Below, in pieces: positions 8,462 to 16,001 of a DNA stretch of 44,873 bases (the stretch's first letter is position 1; the number at the start of each line of letters is the position of its first letter). The position numbers and the translations under genes are program-made. The DNA lies in assembly GCA_016871535.1 (NCBI GenBank), contig VHCZ01000020.1:1-44873 (forward strand). Direction: 5' to 3'. The DNA comes from Verrucomicrobiota bacterium (GTDB lineage Bacteria; Verrucomicrobiota; Verrucomicrobiia; Limisphaerales; SIBE01). The notes under the pieces were generated by a model that was not told the DNA's origin, searched no databases, and saw nothing but the letters and a program-made list of their open reading frames with translations.

Positions 8462-9250
8462 ATGAAGTACACGTACGAACAACTGGCCAAGATGATCGAC
8501 CACTCCTTGCTGCATCCGACAATGACGGATCAGGAGCTGGAGGACGGTTGCCGGCTGGCCGGGAAATATGGAGTGGCGTCGGTCTGCATCAAGCCTTACG
8601 CCGTGAAGCGCGCCGTGGAATTGCTGCGAGGCAGCGGTGTGCTCGTCGGCTGTGTCATTGGATTCCCCCACGGAAACTCCTGCACGGAATCCAAGCGCTA
8701 TGAGACGGAACTGGCGTGCCGCGACGGCGCGGCCGAGATTGATATGGTCATCAACATTGGCAAAGCGCTCAGTGGCGATTGGCCATACGTCGAGCAGGAC
8801 ATCAAAGCGGTCTGCGATGAGGCGCACAAACATGGCGCCAAGGTGAAAGTGATCTTTGAGAACGATTACCTGACCCAAGGCGGCGCGGGCTTGAGCGGCG
8901 ATGATTTCAAGCGACGGCTTTGCGAGATCAGCGAGCGCGCCGGCGCCGATTGGGTGAAGACCTCCTCCGGCTACGGCTTCGTGAAGCAATCCGATGGGAA
9001 TTACAATTACAGAGGCGCGACCGAACACGACCTCAAGCTCATGCGCGCGGCCTGTTCGCAGCGAGTTCAAGTCAAGGCCGCGGGAGGCGTGCGCGATCTG
9101 GATGGCTTGATCAAGTGCCGTGAACTGGGCGTCACGAGGGTCGGCGCAACGGCGACGGCGGCGATGTTGGAGGAATACAAGAAACGGGCGGCGGCGGCAG
9201 GCATCGCCGCGGCCAAGCCAGAAGCCTCGCTTGGTTCGGGGGGCTACTGA
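8462..9250 (+). CDS. deoC: Deoxyribose-phosphate aldolase
   Basis: A 262-residue class I aldolase that splits 2-deoxyribose-5-phosphate into glyceraldehyde-3-phosphate and acetaldehyde. Family motifs are MIDHSLLHPTMT at the start, VASVCIKPYAVK, VIGFPHGNS, EIDMVINIG, VKVIFEND (the lysine hydrogen-bond network), DWVKTSSGY with the Schiff-base lysine, and VKAAGGVRDLDG. The C-terminal Ala-rich tail is slightly longer than usual. ATG 8462 is chosen because the family starts with this MKYTYEQLAKMIDHS-like region and earlier starts lie in the preceding gene. It probably shares a transcript with the sugar isomerase upstream. Confidence 0.95.
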   Translation: MKYTYEQLAKMIDHSLLHPTMTDQELEDGCRLAGKYGVASVCIKPYAVKRAVELLRGSGVLVGCVIGFPHGNSCTESKRYETELACRDGAAEIDMVINIGKALSGDWPYVEQDIKAVCDEAHKHGAKVKVIFENDYLTQGGAGLSGDDFKRRLCEISERAGADWVKTSSGYGFVKQSDGNYNYRGATEHDLKLMRAACSQRVQVKAAGGVRDLDGLIKCRELGVTRVGATATAAMLEEYKKRAAAAGIAAAKPEASLGSGGY

Positions 9251-9333
9251 GCAATGCCTGTCACTGTTTCTATAAGCTGTGCCCAGCGCAGAATGGAACC
9301 TACCGCCTGAATGGGCCGGGCAGGATGCCTGGC

Positions 9334-10620
9334 CTACTTTTCGGTCATGGTCCAGACGCCGCTCCAGGAAGGATCGGGCGGATTGGCCTGATAATGCAGG
9401 CATCGCTGGTAGTAGATCTTCGAAGGTTTGTGCTCGGGAAAAAGGTTAAGGGCGTGTCCGAAAATTGCGCGGGGTCCTGCGGCGAGGGATTTTGGCTGTG
9501 GCCAAGGCGGCGAGGTCCGAGCATCCCCAACGCGGGCTGTAAGGACCGAGCCAACGCAGGCCACGGACAAAAGACCCGCCGCCCGGAGGGTTTTCGCGCC
9601 AAAGGCCGCCTGGCTTCGTTGCTCCTCAGTCGAAGATCCAGGGAGGATATTCTCCTTCGTCGCGCCTCGCCATCCGGCCTTTGGCGCGAAAACAGGACCC
9701 CGCGGAATTTTCGGACACGCTCTCAGGATCTTCGGGCTTTTTGAAGGGCGTTCCGAAGATGGCCATGATGGCGTCGCCGATGTATTTGTCGAGAATGCCG
9801 CCATGGTTGAACACAATATCCACCATTTCCGCGAAATAACTGTTCAACATGGAGACCGTGCCGCGCGCGCCCATTTTCTCGACTGAGGAGTTGACAGAGA
9901 CTCTCGCGCCATCGCGCAACTCGAGGTCTGAATCGAGTGCCAGGTCGGTCGTGCCTGTCCTGGCGACGCGGCTCAGGCTGTCCAAAATCCACGCGGTCTT
10001 CCTCGGAAAAAGCTCTCCGATCGGGCGCCCGATGAGGTTGGGTTCCTTTTCGTGGAGAATCTTCAACGCGGCCTCGTTGGCTTTGATGACAATCCGGTCG
10101 GCGTTGAGCGTCACGACGCCGTTGCTCAAGCTTTTCAGAATGCTTTCGTTGTAGTTCCGGGCGTTCGTGACCTCTTCGAACAGTTGCGCGTTCTCCAACG
10201 CAATGGCCGCCTGCGCACTGAATGCCCGCAAGCGTTTCTCGTCATCGGCGGTGAAAGGACCGCCGCGCTTGTTCAAAACCTGAGTCACGCCGATGGCACG
10301 TCCGGCCTTGTTGACCACAGGCATGCAGAGAATGTTGCGCGTGCGATAACCGGTTTTGCGATCCACTTCCGGATTGAAGCGTGAGTCTTGATACGCGTCC
10401 GGGATATTCAACGTCCGGCCGCTCGTGAAGACCGATCCCGCAATGCCGGCCGCATCCGGGAACCGGATCTCCTTGCTGCCAATGCCCACGCCGACGCGCG
10501 ACCAAAGCTCCCGCGTCTTCGGATCGTGCAGGAAGAGCGTGCTGCGATCCGCTTCGAGGATCTGCGTGGTGACCTGCATGATCTTGTGCAGGAGCGTCGC
10601 CCCACCGTTGCTAACTGAGG
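9334..10620 (-). pseudogene. GAF-PAS adenylate/guanylate cyclase, decayed remnant
   Basis: Reading from 10620 downwards: a GAF domain ([18 protein letters not shown] onward), a PAS domain (SILKSLSNGVVTLNADRI), and then a class III cyclase core reduced to EKMGARGTVSMLNSYF and LDKYIGDAIMAIFGTPF. The PAS end jumps straight to EKMGARG, so the segment that normally holds the first metal-binding aspartate (the F-x-D-I-R motif) is gone. After PFKKPEDP the frame enters an E1 element and stops inside it (9626). Beyond the element, 9449-9334 encodes the usual family tail (PSKIYYQRC ... SWSGVWTMTEK) in another frame. The second half of the catalytic domain is missing, and the 5' end abuts a fragment of an E3 repeat. 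It cannot make cAMP; the GAF-PAS part might still be expressed. Confidence 0.8.
9449..9723 (+). mobile_element. E1 element, complete 275-bp copy A
   Basis: The 275-bp copy lies between the remaining middle and the tail of the cyclase remnant. Terminal repeats read AGGGCGTGTCCGAAAATT on the left and AATTTTCGGACACGCTCT on the right. TA precedes the left end; CA follows the right end. Two hairpins fill the interior: arms 9479-9503 with 9559-9582 (imperfect) and 9590-9608 with 9675-9693 (19 bp, perfect). Because cyclase sequence is missing at this junction, the flanks probably do not come from one insertion site, consistent with deletion next to, or recombination between, elements. Confidence 0.9.
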
Positions 10621-10621
10621 G
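10589..10621. repeat. Fragment of E3 repeat at 5' end of the cyclase remnant
   Basis: GGAGCGTCGCCCCACCGTTG followed by CTAACTGAGG matches the right end of the E3 repeat at 15490-15517 with only about three differences. It sits directly where the cyclase homology begins, so the gene was probably truncated at this repeat. The left half of E3 is absent. Confidence 0.6.
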
Positions 10622-10688
10622 GATATCCCTGCGCCCCGCGGCGCGCGAGACTTGCGTGAGGAATCCAGGTCCAATTAGAGTCCCTCGC

Positions 10689-11627
10689 ATGAAGTTGAAC
10701 CGTGACGCCCGCATTTACGTGGCGGGCCATCGTGGACTGGCCGGGAACGCGATCTGGCGAGAACTGGCGCGGGAGGGATTTACGCGGTTGATCGGACGCA
10801 GCCATGCTGAGCTTGACCTCCTGGATTCGGTCAAGGTTCGCAGCTTCTTCGAGGCCGAACGGCCGGAATACGTCTTCATTGCGGCGGCGAAGGTCGGCGG
10901 GATTCACGCCAACGACAGCCAGCCCGCTTCGTTCCTTTATGAGAATCTCCAAATTCAGAACAACCTGATTCACACGGCATTTTTGTCCGGGGTGAAGAAA
11001 CTCCTGTTCCTGGGAAGTTCCTGCATTTATCCCAGGCTGGCGCCGCAGCCGATGAAGGAGGAATGTCTTTTGACCGGCCCGCTGGAGCCCACGAATCAAT
11101 GGTACGCGGTCGCGAAGATCGCCGGGATCAAGCTCTGCCAGGCTTACCGGCGGCAGTTTGGCTGCAACTTCATCAGCGTCATGCCGACCAATCTTTACGG
11201 GCCAAGGGACAACTACAATCTGGAGACTTCGCACGTCCTGCCGGCGCTGATTCGGAAATTCCACGAAGCCAAAGTGGCCGGGCAGAAATCAGTCACGTGC
11301 TGGGGCACGGGCGCTCCGATGCGGGAATTTCTTTATGCGGACGATCTGGGGCGCGCGTGTCTTTTTCTGATGGAAACGTACGACGAGGAGCAATTCATCA
11401 ACGTTGGTTCAGGAATTGAAATCTCGATCAAGGAACTGGCGGGCACGGTCCAGCGCGTCGTCGGTTTCGAGGGCAAGATGCTTTGGGACAGTTCCAAACC
11501 TGACGGCGCGCCGAGGAAGCTGATGGACAGTTCGAGGCTGTTTGCGCTCGGTTGGAAGCCGCAGACCCAAATGGAAACCGGCATCCGGCTCGCCTACCAG
11601 GATTTTCTATCCTCGCCCCGAGCCTGA
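10689..11627 (+). CDS. fcl: GDP-L-fucose synthase
   Basis: The 312-residue short-chain dehydrogenase (extended SDR) converts GDP-4-keto-6-deoxymannose to GDP-L-fucose by 3,5-epimerisation and NADPH reduction. It has the nucleotide motif [15 protein letters not shown], the KVGGIHAND loop, the catalytic [10 protein letters not shown] serine region, the Tyr-X3-Lys pair in [16 protein letters not shown], and [11 protein letters not shown] with [15 protein letters not shown]. This is the full family length. The start is ATG 10689; upstream readings belong to the cyclase complement. It converges on the two GDP-mannose dehydratase genes with a 13-bp gap, so the three genes complete the GDP-fucose pathway although they are on opposite strands. 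Confidence 0.95.
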   Translation: MKLNRDARIYVAGHRGLAGNAIWRELAREGFTRLIGRSHAELDLLDSVKVRSFFEAERPEYVFIAAAKVGGIHANDSQPASFLYENLQIQNNLIHTAFLSGVKKLLFLGSSCIYPRLAPQPMKEECLLTGPLEPTNQWYAVAKIAGIKLCQAYRRQFGCNFISVMPTNLYGPRDNYNLETSHVLPALIRKFHEAKVAGQKSVTCWGTGAPMREFLYADDLGRACLFLMETYDEEQFINVGSGIEISIKELAGTVQRVVGFEGKMLWDSSKPDGAPRKLMDSSRLFALGWKPQTQMETGIRLAYQDFLSSPRA

Positions 11628-11640
11628 CACTCCTGGAAGC

Positions 11641-12639
11641 CTAGGCTTCTTCTCCAGGTCTTCTCGAAAGCGATTCCAGATCGGTCTGTGTCATCTCCGC
11701 GATCAATTGGGCAAAAGTTGTCTTCGGCGCCCAACCCAAAAGACGCCTGGCCTTGGCCGCATTCCCGACCAGACGGTGCGGCTCCGCGGGCCGCATGAAT
11801 CGCTGGTCTTGTTTCACATATTTCCGCCAATCCAGTTCCACCGTCTGGAAGGCGAGTTCCACAACCTCTTGCACCGAGTGCGACTCGCCCGTCGCAAAAA
11901 CGAAATCCTCCGGCTTCGAGTGCTGAAGGGCCAGCCACATACCCCGGATGTAGTCCCGGGCGTCCCCCCAGTCTCGTTGAGATGTCGTGTCGCCGAGCAA
12001 AAGTTCTTTCTGGAATCCCAGTTTGATCGCGGCGGCGGCGCGGCAAATTTTTCGCGTGACGAAGTTCTCTCCCCGGCGCGGGGATTCATGGTTGAACATG
12101 ATCCCGTTGCAGGCGAACAATCCAAAAGTTCGGCGGTAGATCACGAGCATGTGGCTGGCAAACGCCTTCGCGCAGCCATAGGGGTTGACCGGAGCGAATG
12201 GAGTCGCCTCGTCCTGAGGCACGATCGACGGCTCGCCAAACACCTCGCTGGAGGAGGCGTGGAACAACCGCACCGGGTTCTTCAAGTCGCGAATCATTTC
12301 CAGCAAACGGAGCGTGCCCATCGCGGTCATCTCGCACGTGGATTCAGGGATTTCAAAACTCAACCCCACGTGGCTTTGCCCCGCCAGGTGATAAATCTCA
12401 TCCGGCGCGACTTTGACCAGAACGCGCCGGAGCGTGGTGGGATCGTCCAGTTCTGCGTAATGGAGAAAAAGGCGGCGCCCGTAAATCGCGGGGTCATTGT
12501 AGAGGTGGTCCAGGCGGGAACGGCCCAGACTGCTCGTGCGCCGGACCACGCCGTGCACGTCGTAACCATGCTCCAACAACAACTCCGTCAGATAAGATCC
12601 ATCCTGGCCCGTGATGCCCGTGATCAATGCGCGCGGCAT
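11641..12639 (-). CDS. gmd: GDP-mannose 4,6-dehydratase, paralogue 1
   Basis: A 332-residue extended SDR enzyme. It has [19 protein letters not shown] (NADP binding), the RRTSSLGRSRLDHLY loop, GQSHVGLSFE, the active-site SSSEVFGE, the Tyr-X3-Lys pair in NPYGCAKAF, and [17 protein letters not shown], which is diagnostic of GMD. The reaction gives GDP-4-keto-6-deoxy-D-mannose, precursor of GDP-fucose, GDP-rhamnose or GDP-perosamine. It lies 7 bp after a second gmd copy and the two are clearly paralogues rather than a recent duplication: the RR-loop, QSHV and tail regions differ. The two copies may feed different deoxysugars or form a mixed enzyme. Confidence 0.93.
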   Translation of the reverse strand: MPRALITGITGQDGSYLTELLLEHGYDVHGVVRRTSSLGRSRLDHLYNDPAIYGRRLFLHYAELDDPTTLRRVLVKVAPDEIYHLAGQSHVGLSFEIPESTCEMTAMGTLRLLEMIRDLKNPVRLFHASSSEVFGEPSIVPQDEATPFAPVNPYGCAKAFASHMLVIYRRTFGLFACNGIMFNHESPRRGENFVTRKICRAAAAIKLGFQKELLLGDTTSQRDWGDARDYIRGMWLALQHSKPEDFVFATGESHSVQEVVELAFQTVELDWRKYVKQDQRFMRPAEPHRLVGNAAKARRLLGWAPKTTFAQLIAEMTQTDLESLSRRPGEEA

Positions 12640-12646
12640 TTTGCCC

Positions 12647-13660
12647 TCAACTCATCACCTTGATTTTCCCTTCCCGATGGTCCTTGAGCAACTGGACATC
12701 GGCATCGACCATCAGCTTGACCAGATCGGCGAACCTGGTTTTGGGCTCCCATCCCAATTGCTTCCTCGCCTTGCTGCAGTCGCCAATCAGAACGTCCACT
12801 TCCGCCGGCCGGTAGTAGCGCGGATCGATTTCGACATGCTTTTTCCAGTTAAGCCCGACGTGCCCGAAGGCCACTTCCAGAAACTCTCGAACGGAGTGCG
12901 TCTCGTTCGTGGCGATGACGTAATCGTCGGGTTTCTCTTGCTGTAGCATCAGCCACATCGCTTCCACGAATTCTTTTGCATAGCCCCAATCCCGCTGCGC
13001 CTCGAGATTCCCCAGGTAGAGCTTTTCCTGCAAACCGGCCCGGATATGCGCGACGGCCCGGGTGATCTTGCGCGTCACAAAGGTTTCACCGCGCCGCGGC
13101 GACTCGTGGTTGAAGAGAATGCCATTGCTGGCGTGCAGCCCATAAGATTCCCGATAGTTGACCGTGATCCAGTAGGCCAGGACTTTCGCGCAGCCGTAGG
13201 GACTGCGCGGATAAAAGGGCGTTGTTTCCTTCTGGGGGATTTCTCGCACCTTGCCGTACATCTCGCTGGAGGACGCCTGGTAAAATCGCGGCCGGATGCC
13301 TGTCTCGCGAATAGCTTCGAGCAAACGCACGGCGCCCGTGGCCGTGATGTCCGTGGTGTATTCCGGGCTGTCGAAGCTGACGCGAACGTGGCTTTGCGCG
13401 GCGAGGTTATAGACCTCATCCGGCTGGATTTGCCCAATCAACCGCGCCAGCGCGCTGGCGTCGCTCAAGTCGCCGTAATGGAGGAAGAGTCGGGTGCGCC
13501 CAGAGTGGGGATCGGAATAAATCGGCTCCAACCGGCCCGTGTTGAAGGTGCTGGCGCGGCGAATAATGCCGTGAACTTCGTAGCCTTTGCTCAGAAGCAA
13601 TTCGGCGAGATACGACCCGTCCTGTCCCGTGATTCCGGTGATGAGCGCTTTTTTGAGCAT
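12647..13660 (-). CDS. gmd: GDP-mannose 4,6-dehydratase, paralogue 2
   Basis: A 337-residue GMD with all expected motifs: [36 protein letters not shown] (the standard GMD loop), [39 protein letters not shown] and [18 protein letters not shown]. It matches classical bacterial and plant GMD more closely than its neighbour does, so it is the better candidate for the true GDP-fucose branch. It is the first gene of the minus-strand pair and is followed 7 bp later by paralogue 1. The 216 bp upstream contain a long perfect inverted repeat (13756-13857). Confidence 0.95.
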   Translation of the reverse strand: MLKKALITGITGQDGSYLAELLLSKGYEVHGIIRRASTFNTGRLEPIYSDPHSGRTRLFLHYGDLSDASALARLIGQIQPDEVYNLAAQSHVRVSFDSPEYTTDITATGAVRLLEAIRETGIRPRFYQASSSEMYGKVREIPQKETTPFYPRSPYGCAKVLAYWITVNYRESYGLHASNGILFNHESPRRGETFVTRKITRAVAHIRAGLQEKLYLGNLEAQRDWGYAKEFVEAMWLMLQQEKPDDYVIATNETHSVREFLEVAFGHVGLNWKKHVEIDPRYYRPAEVDVLIGDCSKARKQLGWEPKTRFADLVKLMVDADVQLLKDHREGKIKVMS

Positions 13661-13751
13661 ACGCGACGCCTGTAAAATGCGGGAAAGTTGGAATCAGAAG
13701 CAAGCCGAGAAGTGGGCCGGAAAGTCGTTGGAATCCGTCCAACGAATCAAA

Positions 13752-13861
13752 GGTGGGGCGGCGCTGCCGCGCCGCCGTCGCTTTCGTCAGAACAAGGCGC
13801 GCGATACGAGCTTTCCTCCTCAGTCAACCGAACCCCGGCGGCGCGGCAGCGCCGCCCTACC
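13752..13861. repeat. Inverted repeat with 21-bp perfect arms
   Basis: Arms 13756-13776 and 13837-13857 are perfect reverse complements (core GGCGGCGCTGCCGCGCCGCC), 60 bp apart, with GGT/ACC at the outer edges. It lies between the gmd and DUF1501 genes, both on the minus strand. It resembles small palindromic repeats common in this bacterial group and is not followed by a T-run, so a terminator role is doubtful. Confidence 0.75.
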
Positions 13862-13876
13862 GCCGTGAATCACACA

Positions 13877-15346
13877 CTACGCGATCAACTCGTTCACCAC
13901 GTGCCCCTGCACATCCGTCAGCCGAAAATCCCGCCCCGCATGACGGAACGTCAGTTTCTCGTGATCGAAGCCGAGCAATTTGAGAATTGTCGCGTGCAGA
14001 TCGTGGACATGCACCTTGTTCTCCGCCGCCTGAAAACCAAATTCGTCCGTGGCGCCGTGAACGTAGCCGCCCCGCGCGCCGCCTCCCGCCAGCCACATGG
14101 TGAAGCCGTAATGATTGTGGTCCCGGCCATTGATCTTCCCCGCATTTGAGCCGGGCGTGGGAAGTTCGACTGTAGGCGTGCGCCCGAATTCTCCGCCCCA
14201 GATCACGAGCGTGTCCTCCAACATTCCGCGTTGCTTCAGATCCTTCAGCAACGCGCCGATGGCTTGATCGCATTGCTTGGCGAGCCGGCGATGATTCACG
14301 TCCAGATCATCATGGTTATCCCACGGCTGCCCGGCGCCGTGCCACAATTGCACGAAACGGACTCCGCGTTCGAGCAGCCGCCGCGCGATCAGGATTTGCC
14401 GCGCCTGCGTGCCCTCGCCGTACATCTTGCGAATGTGTTCCGGCTCGCGGCTCACATCGAAGGCGTCCGTCGCGTCCATTTGCATGCGATACGCCAGTTC
14501 GAAGGATTGGATGCGCGCTTCCAGTTGCGCGTCCTGCTCGCGCCGGCGGCGATGCCGTTCGTTGAGTTGCTGAAGGAGGTCCAGTTGCGCCCGCTGTTCC
14601 GCCAGCGAACTGCTGTTGCTTTTGATGTGCTCGATCAGCTTCTCGATCCGGGTGTGCTGGCTGTCGATGTAAGTGCCCTGGTAAGCCCCCGGCAAAAAGC
14701 CCGCCTGCCAGTTTTGCGATTCCTGAATCGGATACCCCCCAGGGCACATCACGACAAACCCCGGCAAATTCTGGTTCTCGCTGCCCAGGCCATACGTCAC
14801 CCACGAACCCAAACTGGGGCGAATCAGCCGCGCCTCGCCGCAATTCATCAGCAGGAGCGACGGTTCATGGTTCGGAACGTCCGCGTGCATGGACCGGATC
14901 ACCGCGATATCGTCAATGCACTCGCCGACGTGCGGGAAGATTTCGCTCACTTCAATGCCGCTCTGGCCGTATTTCTTGAACTTATACGGCGACGGAAACG
15001 CCGCGCCAGTCCGGCGTTCGGTCCGAAGATTCTCCCGAGGCAGAGCCTTGCCGGCATATTTTTCCAGCATCGGCTTGGGATCGAAGGTATCCACCTGCGA
15101 CGGCCCGCCGTTCATGAAGAGGTGGATCACCCGCTTTGCTTTGCCGGCGAAATGCGGCCCTTTAGGCATTAACGGAGAAAGCGAAGCCGGGTTCGCTTGC
15201 GCGTTCGGAGCCAGCACGCCTGTCGAGTGCAAAATCGAAGCGAGGCTTAAAGCGCCCATGCCCATGCCGCAACGGCACAGGAATTCGCGGCGAGTTAAGA
15301 ATTGGTCTTCCAGGCGTGGCGCGTGATGCTGCATGGATTTTGGCAA
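13877..15346 (-). CDS. DUF1501 sulfatase-like protein, Tat-exported
   Basis: The 489-residue protein starts with a twin-arginine signal (LTRREFLCRCGMGMGALSLASIL), so it is exported folded. The remainder follows the DUF1501 family of alkaline-phosphatase-like proteins: KRVIHLFMNGGPSQVDTFDPKP (metal-binding Asp region), VIRSMHADVPNHEPSLLLMNCGE, GSWVTYGLGSENQNLPGFVV, WDNHDDLDVNHRRLAKQCDQAI, DTLVIWGGEFGRTPTVE, and GRDHNHYGFTMWLAGGGARGG. In planctomycetes and verrucomicrobia such genes usually lie beside DUF1553 cytochrome genes; here both DUF1553 genes are 18 kb or more away. The function is unproven but phospho- or sulfo-ester hydrolysis is the usual guess. A start at 15334 is also possible. Confidence 0.9.
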   Translation of the reverse strand: MPKSMQHHAPRLEDQFLTRREFLCRCGMGMGALSLASILHSTGVLAPNAQANPASLSPLMPKGPHFAGKAKRVIHLFMNGGPSQVDTFDPKPMLEKYAGKALPRENLRTERRTGAAFPSPYKFKKYGQSGIEVSEIFPHVGECIDDIAVIRSMHADVPNHEPSLLLMNCGEARLIRPSLGSWVTYGLGSENQNLPGFVVMCPGGYPIQESQNWQAGFLPGAYQGTYIDSQHTRIEKLIEHIKSNSSSLAEQRAQLDLLQQLNERHRRRREQDAQLEARIQSFELAYRMQMDATDAFDVSREPEHIRKMYGEGTQARQILIARRLLERGVRFVQLWHGAGQPWDNHDDLDVNHRRLAKQCDQAIGALLKDLKQRGMLEDTLVIWGGEFGRTPTVELPTPGSNAGKINGRDHNHYGFTMWLAGGGARGGYVHGATDEFGFQAAENKVHVHDLHATILKLLGFDHEKLTFRHAGRDFRLTDVQGHVVNELIA

Positions 15347-15426
15347 AGCGTTAGCAAGTGTCTCGGTTCAACGTTAAGTTAGCAGACGATCGACGAAAGT
15401 GAAGATTCAAAATGTATTCCCTGATT

Positions 15427-15528
15427 CCCTCAGTTGAGGCGGGGCGAGCGTCCTCGCGAGCCAACGTCCATAGACGAAGGCTCGGCGGGAGCCTCGCCCC
15501 ACCGTGGTTAACTGAGGTTAACTGAGGG
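15427..15528. repeat. E3 palindromic repeat, intergenic copy
   Basis: Imperfect facing arms around GGCGGGGCGAGCGTCCTCGC and GGAGCCTCGCCCCACC, framed by CCTCAGTT and AACTGAGG; the right end has a doubled TTAACTGAGG. A second copy lies inside the BtuF-pseudopilin reading frame (19866-19957) and half a copy abuts the cyclase remnant (10589-10621). Confidence 0.8.
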
Positions 15529-15599
15529 CTTACTTCAAAATCTTCTTGGCATTCCGCCGGTCTCGCAGTAACAAGGCTTCAGTTCTTTGAAAGCATGGA

Positions 15600-15765
15600 C
15601 ACGCAGTCCATGCTAACCCCAGTCAGATGACAGGGAACCCCGTGAGAATCGGGGACGGTTGCGCCACTGTGACGGGATACAAACTCCCAAGGCCACTGGC
15701 ATCGCGCGCGGTGCCGGGAAGGCGGGAGTGAGACTTGAAGCCCGAAGTCAGGATACCGGTTTGGC
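15600..15765 (+). promoter_or_regulatory. Cobalamin (B12) riboswitch
   Basis: The conserved core is present in order: AGGGAACCCCGTGAGAATCG (15632-15651), GCGCCACTGTGACGGG, a second GCCACTG, GGAAGGCGGGAGTGA, and the B12 box GAAGCCCGAAGTCAGGATAC near 15740-15757. This is the adenosyl/hydroxocobalamin-sensing aptamer. A terminator hairpin with a T-run follows at 15863-15900, which suggests control by premature termination when B12 is plentiful. The downstream genes end with a BtuF-like cobalamin-binding protein, in agreement. The outer limits of the aptamer are approximate. Confidence 0.9.
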
Positions 15766-15862
15766 TGTGCTCGTCACGGTCCCGCTCAAGCGGGATCAAC
15801 TTCTCCGTTAAGAGAAGGATGAGGCCAGTCCGCTGAGCTGTTTTCAGCGGAATACGTCGAAT

Positions 15863-15900
15863 GCCTTCATTCCCGTCTCGCGGAGCTTGAAGGCTTTTTT
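15863..15900 (+). terminator. Intrinsic terminator of the B12 riboswitch
   Basis: GCCTTCA (15863-15869) pairs with TGAAGGC (15888-15894), a further CCG/CGG pair lies in the loop, and TTTTTT follows directly. It lies about 100 bp after the aptamer and 100 bp before the first reading frame, the right place for an expression platform. Smaller hairpins (CCGCTCAAGCGG, CCGCTGAGC...TCAGCGG) between aptamer and terminator could form the antiterminator. Confidence 0.75.
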
Positions 15901-16001
15901 GTTTTCGGGCTCAACCTCCTCAAGAACCTTCCAGTTCGCGCTGGTCTCTCAAGTGCAAACCCGTCCGCAGTATTTGCGGACTCAATTGAAAGATCAGCCT
16001 T

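Noticed and set aside
8333-9403. 356-residue minus-strand open frame
   Set aside because: Antisense to deoC; its end runs through a repeat-like stretch near 9310-9340.
13756-13857. Long inverted repeat as a terminator for the DUF1501 gene
   Set aside because: The arms are 60 bp apart and no T-run follows on either strand; a dispersed palindrome is the better reading.
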